Below are positions 24,572-31,621 of a stretch of 33,513 nt of DNA, in pieces. This stretch comes from CAYLSO01 sp964386525. GTDB taxonomy: Bacteria; Eisenbacteria; RBG-16-71-46; DASYSL01. A program made the translations under genes and the position numbers. Every line of letters starts with the position of its first letter. Within the stretch, counting starts at the first letter, position 1. The stretch is taken from positions 1 to 33,513 of the forward strand of contig CAYLSO010000071.1 in assembly GCA_964386525.1 (NCBI GenBank), read 5' to 3'. A model generated the notes under the pieces. It saw only the letters and a program-made list of their open reading frames with translations, was not told the origin of the DNA and searched no databases.

Positions 24572-27456
24572 CGCAGCCACACCAGTTTCCGGGTGGCGGT
24601 GAGCGGGTGGCCGGCGGGGTCCTCGAGACGGTAGAGATAGACGCCGCTTGGCAGGCGCGTCCCGTCGGCGTCCAGGCCGGCCCACGAGCCGCCGGATGGC
24701 CCGGCGGGCAGGCGGGCCACGCGGCGACCGGCGGGTGAGTAGAGGCTCAGGGTTGCGCCTGGGGGTACCCGATCCCAGGTGAAGTGCACCCGGCCGCGCG
24801 CCGGGTTGGGGCTGGCGGCCAGGGCCGGGCCGAGCGCGGGCGCCGGGGGCGGCGGTCCCACCGCCACGGGTGTGACGGTCTGAGGCACGCGGCGGCAGGT
24901 CCAGAGGTCGGTGGCGGCCGGCGCGAGCGCCGTCCAGAGGACGGTCTGGGTGCCCGTCTCGTCGGTGTCCAGCGCGACGCTGCTGCCGCCGGCGTCGGTT
25001 CCCTGGCTGATCCAGCCGAGCCCGTAATCCCAGATCTCGTTGGGATGCTGGAAGCCGACGAGCACGCGGTCGAGAGGCGGCTCGGTGGCGCGGGCGACGA
25101 CCACGGACGTGTTGAACTCGCTGCCGCGACCCAGGCGCAGGACGGGAAGGGAGAACTGGCTCGTGAAGAGCGTGGACGGTTCCGGCAGGAACTTGCCGGT
25201 GAGAGGATCGAAGAGCGCGCTCTGGATGGCGGCGCGCGTCGGGCTGTTGTCCCGCCAGGCGAAGCGCACGTAGCCGCTCGGCAGCACGAGGACGTCCGGG
25301 CTGCCGCTCGGGTAGCCGTCGTACTGGGAGAGCCGCGCCGGCAGCGACCAGCCGCTGGGGGGCTGGAAGCGCTGGTAGTAGACCTCGTCGCCCTCGACGC
25401 CCCGTCCGGCGTAGACCAGGAAGAGCTCGCCGTCGAGGGTGCGGGCCAGCGCGAAGTCGAAGACCTCGGCGGTGAGGTAGGAATCGGTCACCAGCGACTC
25501 CGGGGCGGCGGCCTCCTGTCCCGGGAGGAAGCGCTTGAAGAAGATCTGGTTCTTGCCGAGCCGCGTGTCGGTCCACAGAGTCGCCAGCACGCCGCCGGGC
25601 AGCCAGGCGCCGCAGGGATGGTTGGCGAAGCCGGGCGAGAAGGTGGCGCGGCGCTCCTCGCCGCGCGGCGCGGCCCACTGGCGGTAGAGGATCTCCGGGT
25701 TGCCGTAGCGCCGGTCCGACCAGACGGCAGTGAGCGGGCCCGCCAGCGGGTCCGTCCACGATGGATCGGTGGCGTTGGGATAGGTACTCACTTTCTCCAG
25801 CGGTCCCCAGGAGACGTCGTAAGCCCGCCGCAGGGCGTAGACGCGCGCGCCGTCCGACTCGTTGACGCCCAGGAGGTGGAGATTGGAACCCGTGCGCGCC
25901 AACGGTCGGATGTCCTCGGCGCGCAGCCGGGCGCCGACCGTGTGACGCTCCGGCTCCGCCCAGCCGGACGGGTGCAGCTGCACCCAGGCGGCGACGGCTT
26001 CGCCGCGCTGCTCGATCTGCGCCAGCATGAGATTCGTGTAGCGCCCCTCGTAGGTGCGCGTCCACGGCCAGGTGTCGTCGGCGAGCCGAGTGTTGTGCGT
26101 GGCGCCGGGGAAGGGATCGCCGTCGTCGCCGCGCGTGGCGCTGTAGAGGAGATCGTAGCGCCCGTCCGCTTCCTCGAGGCGCAGGCCGAGGATGGATCCC
26201 GAGTTGACGCGGTTGGTGGCGCGCCGGCTGGCGATGATGTCCTCCTCGACGCGGTAGACCAGCAGGCCCTCGCCGGGCTGGCGGGCGTCGTAGCCGCGGC
26301 GCACGCGGTCCTCGAGCAGGAAGTACTCGGGGGAAGCCTCCCCTTGCCACCACATCCGGTAGGCGCGGCCGTCCGCCGCGTCGACCGGCGGGAAGGTGCG
26401 GGGCCCCGACTCCGTGAGGTTCTCGACCTGGATCCACCCGGCGTCCATCAGCGTCCAGGCGCAGGGGCGCGCCGGCAACTCGGGGCTGCGGCTGTCGCCG
26501 CCGTACGACCCCGAGGACATCAGGCACCAGTTGCCCGGCCCGAGCTTGGTGCCGCCCCCGAGCACGCTGGCGTCGTAGAGGTCGGGCCAGCCGAGGATGT
26601 GCCCGAACTCGTGGCAGTAGACGCCGATGTCGGTGAGCGAGTCGGGGCGCACCGGGGAGCGCTCGGCCAGCACGCAGAAGTTGTTGACCCGCATGAACTG
26701 CGCCGTCGAGCCCGGCCGCAGATCCTTTGTGACGTAGGGAACCACCGTGCTCCAGTTCGCGGCGAGCGAGGAGGTCACCGACCAGAGGTTGGAGCGGTCA
26801 CCAGAGGCGGCCTCCGCTCCCTGACCCACGTGCACGAGCAGGAGGGCGTCCACCTCGCCGTCGCCGTCGCGGTCGTAGCGGGTGAAGTCGACGTCGGGGT
26901 CGGCGGCGGCCAGGGCGTGATAGGCGAGGCCGGCGTCGTTGTTCGGGAAGCCGACGCGGCGCAGCCCGTAGCTGTCGTAGGCGTAGAAGTTCCGCGGGTT
27001 GGGCAGCGCGTACCAGCCGAACACGTCGCCGGTGATGCGCAGCTTGGCACGGGAGACTTCCCGGTAGTACTCGCTGAAGGAGCCGAACGGATTGGCGCCC
27101 AGGGTGTCGAAGAGCAGGGTCTGGAAGCGCACGGGGGCGAAGGCGGGCCCCTGGTCGGTGAACGATACGAGCAGGACGGGGACGTGCCAGTCGCCCTCGG
27201 TGAGGCGGGCCCCGGCGTGCGGGCGCAGCGAGCCCGTGGCCCGGGACCCGGAGGAATCGGGCGGGTGAAGGGAGAAGAGCCCCGCGGCGCGGGCCTCCTC
27301 CACCTCCGGGGGCATGGGCCCGGCGAGGGGAAGCGGCGTCGCCCCGGCGGCCATGGCAAGCCCGTGGCTCGCGCCCGCAAGCAACAGGAACAGCGCCGGC
27401 AGCCGGCGCCGCGGTATAGCCGACAAGCACCCTCCGCTCGGCCCGATCACTACCAT
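24568..27456 (-). CDS. Secreted M6-family (immune inhibitor A-like) metalloprotease with FlgD-like tail
   Basis: A 962-residue secreted zinc protease. The signal peptide is PALFLLLAGASHGLAMAAGA. The catalytic domain contains the M6 segment DVDFTRYDRDGDGEVDALLL and the zinc site HEFGH (His282-Glu283, His286), followed by ILGWPDLYD. The middle region, about 480-860, has repeated beta-propeller-like strands (GPLTAVWSDRRYGNPEILYR, LYSATRGDDGDPFPG). The last 90 residues form a FlgD-like sandwich (NPARGRVHFTWDRVPPG, GVYLYRLEDPAG), like that on the S1/P1 enzyme. It should degrade extracellular proteins. ATG 27456 is given; a promoter-like -10 sits only 2 nt before it, so a GTG at 27450 or TTG at 27426 (GGAGGG upstream) may be the true start. 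Confidence 0.9.
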   Translation of the reverse strand: MVVIGPSGGCLSAIPRRRLPALFLLLAGASHGLAMAAGATPLPLAGPMPPEVEEARAAGLFSLHPPDSSGSRATGSLRPHAGARLTEGDWHVPVLLVSFTDQGPAFAPVRFQTLLFDTLGANPFGSFSEYYREVSRAKLRITGDVFGWYALPNPRNFYAYDSYGLRRVGFPNNDAGLAYHALAAADPDVDFTRYDRDGDGEVDALLLVHVGQGAEAASGDRSNLWSVTSSLAANWSTVVPYVTKDLRPGSTAQFMRVNNFCVLAERSPVRPDSLTDIGVYCHEFGHILGWPDLYDASVLGGGTKLGPGNWCLMSSGSYGGDSRSPELPARPCAWTLMDAGWIQVENLTESGPRTFPPVDAADGRAYRMWWQGEASPEYFLLEDRVRRGYDARQPGEGLLVYRVEEDIIASRRATNRVNSGSILGLRLEEADGRYDLLYSATRGDDGDPFPGATHNTRLADDTWPWTRTYEGRYTNLMLAQIEQRGEAVAAWVQLHPSGWAEPERHTVGARLRAEDIRPLARTGSNLHLLGVNESDGARVYALRRAYDVSWGPLEKVSTYPNATDPSWTDPLAGPLTAVWSDRRYGNPEILYRQWAAPRGEERRATFSPGFANHPCGAWLPGGVLATLWTDTRLGKNQIFFKRFLPGQEAAAPESLVTDSYLTAEVFDFALARTLDGELFLVYAGRGVEGDEVYYQRFQPPSGWSLPARLSQYDGYPSGSPDVLVLPSGYVRFAWRDNSPTRAAIQSALFDPLTGKFLPEPSTLFTSQFSLPVLRLGRGSEFNTSVVVARATEPPLDRVLVGFQHPNEIWDYGLGWISQGTDAGGSSVALDTDETGTQTVLWTALAPAATDLWTCRRVPQTVTPVAVGPPPPAPALGPALAASPNPARGRVHFTWDRVPPGATLSLYSPAGRRVARLPAGPSGGSWAGLDADGTRLPSGVYLYRLEDPAGHPLTATRKLVWLR

Positions 27457-27458
27457 CG

Positions 27459-27488
27459 AGTATCCCCATCCCGGCGGGGGGGCGTCAA
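27459..27488 (-). promoter_or_regulatory. Candidate promoter of the M6 protease/beta-helix operon
   Basis: TTGACG (27483-27488), an 18-nt spacer and GATACT (27459-27464) on the minus strand. The predicted transcript start, near 27452, falls inside the first codons of the annotated ATG reading, which argues for a slightly later start codon. It lies in the 105-bp gap to the divergent GWxTD gene. Confidence 0.3.
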
Positions 27489-27561
27489 GCTGCGCGATGC
27501 CTTCGGGCCGGACCGCAAGCCGGCAGGGCGGTTGTGGTACTTTGGGAGCGTGCCGGCTCGC

Positions 27562-28827
27562 ATGCGGGGACTCCTCCTCCTGGGGGCAGCCAGCCTGCTC
27601 CTGTGCGCTTCACCCGCTCGCTCGACCGCGACGGCGAGCGTCGAAGGCCCGCTGTTCTCCGTGACCCCGCCCCGCTTCGCCGCCGATCTCTCGACCTCCC
27701 TCGACACGACCGGCGCCGCCACGCTCCTGGTCGAGATCCAGCTGCCCTACACGGAGTGCCAGTTCGTGCGCGTCGGGGCCGGACTCGGGGCCGCCCTCGA
27801 ATTCCTCGTGGTGGTGCGCGACGCCGGCGGGCGCCAGGTCGCGGGGGACGCGTGGGAGGAGCGTTTCGTGGTGGCGACCTTCGACGAGACGAAAGAGGGG
27901 TCGTCGCGGGTGGGGGCCAGCCGCTCGTTCCGGCTGCGGCCGGGGAAATACAAGGTCAGGGTGCAGGTGCGGGACAGCAACAGCGGGGTGGCCTCGGAGG
28001 CCGAGCGCCCTCTGGCGGTCGCCGGCCTCGCCAAGGGCGGGCTTGGGCTGGGGGATCTGGTCTTCGGCGAGTGCGTGCGGGACTCGAGCGGCGGCGCCGA
28101 CGTCTTCGCGCGCAATGCGGCCCGCCGTTACACCGGCGAGCTTTTCCGCTTCTGCGTCCGCAGCACCGTCCTGGACCTGCGCCCCGGGGGCGAGGCGCGA
28201 GCCTACCGGCTCCGCTACCGGGTCTCCGACGAGAGCGGGGGCGACGTGCTGGGTGGGGACACGTTGCTGGCCGCGGGGACGCGGCAGTTCACGCTCCGGC
28301 CCGACGTCTCCGGGCTCTTCCTCGGCTCCTACGCCCTCGTCGTGACCGTGGAGGAGGGCGGGCGGAAGTGGCGGGCGGAGGGGGGCTTCGAGATCGAAAC
28401 GGTGACTGCGCCGACGGGGCGGCAATGGCCGACGCTGCTGGAGATCCTCGAGTACGTAGCCGACCCCGGAGAGCTGGAGCCGTTGCGCAAGGCGGAGGCG
28501 CCGGAGGAGCGGGAGCGGCTCTGGCAACAGTTCTGGGCGCGCCGCGATCCGTCGCCCGACACGCCGCGCAACGAGGCGCTGCTCGAGTTCATGCGGCGCG
28601 TGCGCTCGGCCAACGCGCAGTTCTCCGGCGCGGGGCCGGGCTGGCGCACCGACCAGGGACGCGTCTACATCCGCCACGGATCTCCGGACCAGGTGGAGGA
28701 CATCCCGGCGACGCAGAACAGCCCGCCCCTGCAGATCTGGCACTACCTCAGCCCTCATCGCCGTTTCATCTTCGCCGACCGCAGCGGGTTCGGACGCTAC
28801 GAGCTGGTGACCGAGGACGCGCCGTGA
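27562..28827 (+). CDS. GWxTD-domain protein, exported
   Basis: A 421-residue protein with an N-terminal signal (MRGLLLLGAASLLLCASPARS). Two beta-rich regions (FAADLSTSLDTTGAATLLVE, YKVRVQVRDSNSG, SYALVVTVEEGG) precede the C-terminal GWxTD domain: ERERLWQQFWARRDPSPDT, then GWRTDQGRVYIRHG with GWRTD at 360-364, and PDQVED. This domain is found mainly in Bacteroidetes-Chlorobi relatives and candidate phyla such as Eisenbacteria; its function is undefined. It is probably periplasmic or envelope-bound. ATG 27562 is chosen; a GTG at 27550 is possible but its purine run is too close. Its stop overlaps the GTG of the NlpC/P60 gene (GTGA), so the two are translationally coupled. Confidence 0.88.
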   Translation: MRGLLLLGAASLLLCASPARSTATASVEGPLFSVTPPRFAADLSTSLDTTGAATLLVEIQLPYTECQFVRVGAGLGAALEFLVVVRDAGGRQVAGDAWEERFVVATFDETKEGSSRVGASRSFRLRPGKYKVRVQVRDSNSGVASEAERPLAVAGLAKGGLGLGDLVFGECVRDSSGGADVFARNAARRYTGELFRFCVRSTVLDLRPGGEARAYRLRYRVSDESGGDVLGGDTLLAAGTRQFTLRPDVSGLFLGSYALVVTVEEGGRKWRAEGGFEIETVTAPTGRQWPTLLEILEYVADPGELEPLRKAEAPEERERLWQQFWARRDPSPDTPRNEALLEFMRRVRSANAQFSGAGPGWRTDQGRVYIRHGSPDQVEDIPATQNSPPLQIWHYLSPHRRFIFADRSGFGRYELVTEDAP

Positions 28828-29735
28828 CGGGCAGCGAGTGGAGCGCGGCGGCACCGCCTACCGGGATCGTCACGGTGGGGGTGGTGGGGCTGCGACGCGA
28901 GCCCGGCCACAGCGCGGAGCTGCTGAGCCAGGGGCTGCTGGGAGAGACGTTCCGGGTGCTCGAGGTGACGGCCGCAGGCGACTGGCTGCGGGTGTGCCTG
29001 GACGCGGACGGTTACGAAGGGTGGCTGCGCGCCTGGGGGGCGGTCCCGGCGGCGGGTGAGGTGCTGGGGCGCTGGGCGGCCGAATCCGTGGCGCGCGTGG
29101 CGGCGAGGGAAGCGTCCGTGCGCGCGGCGCCGCGGCGCGGCTCCCCGGTCCTGCTCGTCGCACCCTGGCAGTCGCGCCTGAGCACGGGCGAGGTCGCGGG
29201 TGCCTGGGTCGAGGTCGGGCTGCCGGACGGACGGCGGGGGTACGCGCCGCGCTCGGCGCTGGCGCGGGGCCCGGCGCCGGGTGGGGCACCAACTCCGGCG
29301 CGGCTCCTGCGCACGGCGGAGCGGCTCCTCGGCACGCCCTACCTTTGGGGGGGTAGGTCGGTCTGGGGATACGACTGTTCCGGTTTCGTCCAGTCGGTAT
29401 TCGCCTGGCACGGAATCAGGCTGCCGCGGGATTCGAAGGACCAGTTCGTGGCTGCCGCCAAATGGAAAGCGCTCGGCGCGGCGGCAGCGGGGCGGCCGGC
29501 TGAGTCGCCTCGAGGTCCGCGGGGGGGGAGTCTCCTCTTCTTCGGGTCCACTTCTGGGGAAGTCGGTCACGTGGCGCTGGGGGCGGGCGGCGGTGAATTT
29601 CTCCACGCTTACGGCCAGGTCGGCAGGGGAAGTCTCAATCCGGAGTCTCAAAACTTTGTCAAAACGCTAGTTAGCCAGTATATTGGAGCTTGGAGATGGC
29701 CTTTTCCAAGGGTTTCCGCACGAGGTCGGCACTGA
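28824..29735 (+). CDS. NlpC/P60 peptidase with two SH3-like domains (YkfC-like)
   Basis: A 303-residue cysteine peptidase read from a GTG that overlaps the GWxTD stop. Two bacterial SH3 domains occupy about residues 10-75 and 90-150 (DWLRVCLDADGYEGWLRAWG, WVEVGLPDGRRGYAPRSAL). The NlpC/P60 domain has Cys185 in YDCSGFVQ, His249 in GHVALG and His261 in EFLHAYG, a complete catalytic set. GTPYLWGGRSVWGYDCSG resembles YkfC-type gamma-D-glutamyl-L-diamino-acid peptidases that process murein peptides. There is no signal peptide, so it may act in the cytoplasm on recycled peptides, as YkfC does. The last about 30 residues are coded across a strong promoter-like sequence and may be a less conserved tail. 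Confidence 0.88.
   Translation: MTGSEWSAAAPPTGIVTVGVVGLRREPGHSAELLSQGLLGETFRVLEVTAAGDWLRVCLDADGYEGWLRAWGAVPAAGEVLGRWAAESVARVAAREASVRAAPRRGSPVLLVAPWQSRLSTGEVAGAWVEVGLPDGRRGYAPRSALARGPAPGGAPTPARLLRTAERLLGTPYLWGGRSVWGYDCSGFVQSVFAWHGIRLPRDSKDQFVAAAKWKALGAAAAGRPAESPRGPRGGSLLFFGSTSGEVGHVALGAGGGEFLHAYGQVGRGSLNPESQNFVKTLVSQYIGAWRWPFPRVSARGRH
29656..29684 (+). promoter_or_regulatory. Strong sigma-70-type promoter inside the NlpC/P60 3' end, driving the outer-membrane gene
   Basis: TTGTCA (29656-29661), exactly 17 nt, then TATATT (29679-29684): five of six matches at each hexamer, in an AT-rich patch that stands out in this GC-rich DNA. Transcription would start near 29691, about 325 nt before the outer-membrane protein ATG at 30016. 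This is the best-scoring promoter by eye in the window. Confidence 0.6.
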
Positions 29736-30015
29736 CTTTCCGCTTGACAGCCCTCCGGCAGGAGGGCCTAGGGTATCTGAGGCTGTGGCCAGGCCAGCAC
29801 CCAATCCCGCTAGGGGTGCGCGTCTGGCGAAGCGTCGCCTTGTCCCCCTGGGGGGGCAAGGTTTTGGCGTTTGACGGTTGGGTTTCTGAATCCGACGTCC
29901 GGAAGGAGGTGGGAGCGGCTCCCAGTGAGGTTTTGGGGGTGATGGAAGAGGGGTGCGCCGGAGTCTTGCGGAGGGCGCCCCCGACATGAGGTCCACCACA
30001 AGGAGGTCCCTGATC
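29736..30015 (+). promoter_or_regulatory. Long untranslated leader of the outer-membrane protein gene
   Basis: No convincing gene lies in these 280 bases. They hold a second promoter-like TTGACA (29744-29749), a perfect 7-bp inverted repeat GCCCTCC/GGAGGGC (29750-29767), a G/C-rich hairpin at 29838-29861 followed by GTTTT, a GGAAGGAGGT purine run at 29901-29910 followed by a GGGAG/CTCCC hairpin (29911-29923), and the real Shine-Dalgarno AGGAGGT at 30001-30007. This could be a regulated leader or house a small RNA. A 99-codon open frame across it has no good start and is probably meaningless. Confidence 0.4.
29838..29861 (+). terminator. Attenuator- or terminator-like hairpin in the leader
   Basis: CCTTG/CAAGG closes a stem continued by a T-G pair and C/G pairs, leaving a 4-nt loop; GTTTT follows immediately. 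It resembles an intrinsic terminator. As it lies after the promoter at 29656, it could act as an attenuator for the outer-membrane gene, or end transcripts of the NlpC/P60 gene. Confidence 0.35.
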
Positions 30016-31347
30016 ATGCGTTCGAAGCACGTCTACTGGTTTCTGGCTTTGATGCTGCTCGCCTGTGCGATCCCGAGCGTGGCGATGGCTTCGTCGGCGC
30101 GTATCCAGGCCCTGGGTGTGCAGGGCGACTACATGCTGGACTACGCCAACGTTCCCGCGTACCCGTCGGCGATCGTCCGGTACCAGAACCTCGTCTACGG
30201 CGACCTGGGAGTGAAGGACGCCAGCGACGGTAACGACGACATCTCCGATTTCACGGACAACGCCTACAACCCGGCTCTCGTCGACGCGGGCCGCGGCATG
30301 GGCCTGCTGCTGGGCAACCTGTTCGGCGGCAAGATCGGCACGTTCGGCATCTACCTCAACGAGAACGCGACGCCGCTGTCGCCGGCGCTCGGCGCCGAGT
30401 ACATCAACCGCGGCTCGAACGAGGCCTGGAACGTGGTCTGGGGATACAAGTTCTCCAACATGGCCCTTGGCCTGCAGCTCAACCAGGCCTACTCGTCCTA
30501 CGAGGACGACGAGGTCCTGGTCGCTCCCTACACCTCCGGATCGAGCCTGGGCGGGGTCAGCGACCTCAACGCCCGCCAGGTGTTCAACTTCATCGCCAGC
30601 ACCGTCGGCGCGTTCGGCTGGAACACCATGGGCGCGGGCGCCGGCTTCAGCTTCGACTGGGATTCCAACGGTCGCAGCAGCTTCGCTGACCTGTCGGTGG
30701 CCGTCCGGCAGTACGGCTTCGAGGACACCGACAAGCTGACGCCGGAGACCTTCGAGGACGACGGCGGCCTGAGCTTCGCGGTCAACGGCCGCGGGCATAT
30801 CGAGACGGCCGAGAACTTCCACCTCGTGCCGGTGGTCAACTACTACACCCTCGACCTGTCCACCAAGACGACCGGCGAGCCGTCGCTCACGAACAAGATG
30901 AACGGCCTCAACCTCGGCCTGGCCGGCCAGTGGAAGCTGCGTGAGAGCGACTGGCTGACCGCGGGCGTGGCTTTCCAGAGCGTCACCGCCGATTTCGACA
31001 ACCCGGGCGGCGGCCCGAAGGCGGAGATGAGCTACAGCACGTTGCCGAACGTCTTCGCGGCGCTGGAGTCGAACCTCTGGTCGTGGTTCACGCTGCGGCT
31101 GGGCGCCTCGAAGCCCTGGTACTCCAAGCTCACGCTGAAGGGCGGGCTGGAAACCGTCGTGGCCGGGGTCGGCGAGACCGAGATCAAGGACTCTCCGTTC
31201 CAGTACTCGGTGGGCGCGGGCTTCCATCTCGGCCGCGTGGACCTGGACGCCGTGCTCAACCAGGACTTCGCGTTCTCGGGTAGCTACATGGGCAGCGGCA
31301 ACAGCGAGATCCCCTTCACCCGCCTGAGCGCGACCTACCGCTGGTAG
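30016..31347 (+). CDS. Outer-membrane beta-barrel protein
   Basis: A 443-residue protein. The start ATG 30016 has AGGAGGT eight nt upstream. The signal peptide is VYWFLALMLLACAIPSVAMA, cleaved before SSARIQ. The mature chain consists of alternating-residue beta strands rich in Gly and aromatics (GAFGWNTMGAGAGFSFDW, GLNLGLAGQWKLRESDW, FTLRLGASKPWYSKLTLKGG, QYSVGAGFHLGRVDLDAVLN) and ends FTRLSATYRW, a terminal aromatic beta-signal for BAM insertion. No plug or porin constriction loop is recognisable. Its codon use and strong ribosome binding site suggest high expression. It probably forms an outer-membrane pore or structural barrel; the substrate is unknown. It converges on the glutamate dehydrogenase gene. 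Confidence 0.88.
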   Translation: MRSKHVYWFLALMLLACAIPSVAMASSARIQALGVQGDYMLDYANVPAYPSAIVRYQNLVYGDLGVKDASDGNDDISDFTDNAYNPALVDAGRGMGLLLGNLFGGKIGTFGIYLNENATPLSPALGAEYINRGSNEAWNVVWGYKFSNMALGLQLNQAYSSYEDDEVLVAPYTSGSSLGGVSDLNARQVFNFIASTVGAFGWNTMGAGAGFSFDWDSNGRSSFADLSVAVRQYGFEDTDKLTPETFEDDGGLSFAVNGRGHIETAENFHLVPVVNYYTLDLSTKTTGEPSLTNKMNGLNLGLAGQWKLRESDWLTAGVAFQSVTADFDNPGGGPKAEMSYSTLPNVFAALESNLWSWFTLRLGASKPWYSKLTLKGGLETVVAGVGETEIKDSPFQYSVGAGFHLGRVDLDAVLNQDFAFSGSYMGSGNSEIPFTRLSATYRW

Positions 31348-31371
31348 GACGCGGCAGCGCGGCAGGGTGAC

Positions 31372-31401
31372 GAGGGCGCGGGACTGCGGTCCCGCGCCCT
31401 T
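31372..31401 (+). terminator. Strong hairpin downstream of the outer-membrane gene
   Basis: A 12-bp perfect stem from AGGGCGCGGGAC to GTCCCGCGCCCT with loop TGCG, about 25 bases past the stop. The following TTCGCC is only weakly U-rich. It is probably the transcript's 3' end or a stabilising structure. Confidence 0.55.
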
Positions 31402-31419
31402 CGCCTATATGGGGCGGGG

Positions 31420-31482
31420 GGCGAACGCCAGGCGAAGGCCGTCGGCAGTGGCCCCCGGAGTCCGCTCCGGGGGCCGTTCGCC
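31420..31482. repeat. Nested inverted repeat between convergent genes
   Basis: GGCGAAC (31420-31426) pairs with GTTCGCC (31476-31482) around an inner perfect 11-bp hairpin GGCCCCCGGAG/CTCCGGGGGCC (31450-31475, loop TCCG). CCTTCGCC (31398-31405) could alternatively pair with GGCGAAGG (31431-31438). The region lies between the outer-membrane gene and the convergent glutamate dehydrogenase gene and could terminate both. The remaining bases to 31621 hold no gene I can support. Confidence 0.4.
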
Positions 31483-31621
31483 TGACCGGTGCTCGGGCCG
31501 GGAGCTCGCGCTCGTCGGCGGGACCCGCAAGCCGCCCACGTCCTCGCGCGACACCCCGCGCCCTCGGGCGCGTCTTGCGAACGGTCAGCCTCCCCTGAGC
31601 CCCCCGCCCGAGCGCTGCCGG

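Noticed and set aside
24784..27561. Open frame upstream of and in phase with the GWxTD gene, antisense to the M6 protease
   Set aside because: The GWxTD protein has its own signal peptide starting at 27562; the upstream part is an antisense artefact.
29690..29989. 99-codon open frame in the outer-membrane gene leader
   Set aside because: It starts from TTG or an ATG without a properly spaced ribosome binding site, overlaps hairpins and has no protein-like features.
31555..31570. Short CGCGCC/GGCGCG hairpin considered as a terminator of glutamate dehydrogenase
   Set aside because: Only six base pairs and no T-run on the minus strand; such stems are common by chance at this GC content.
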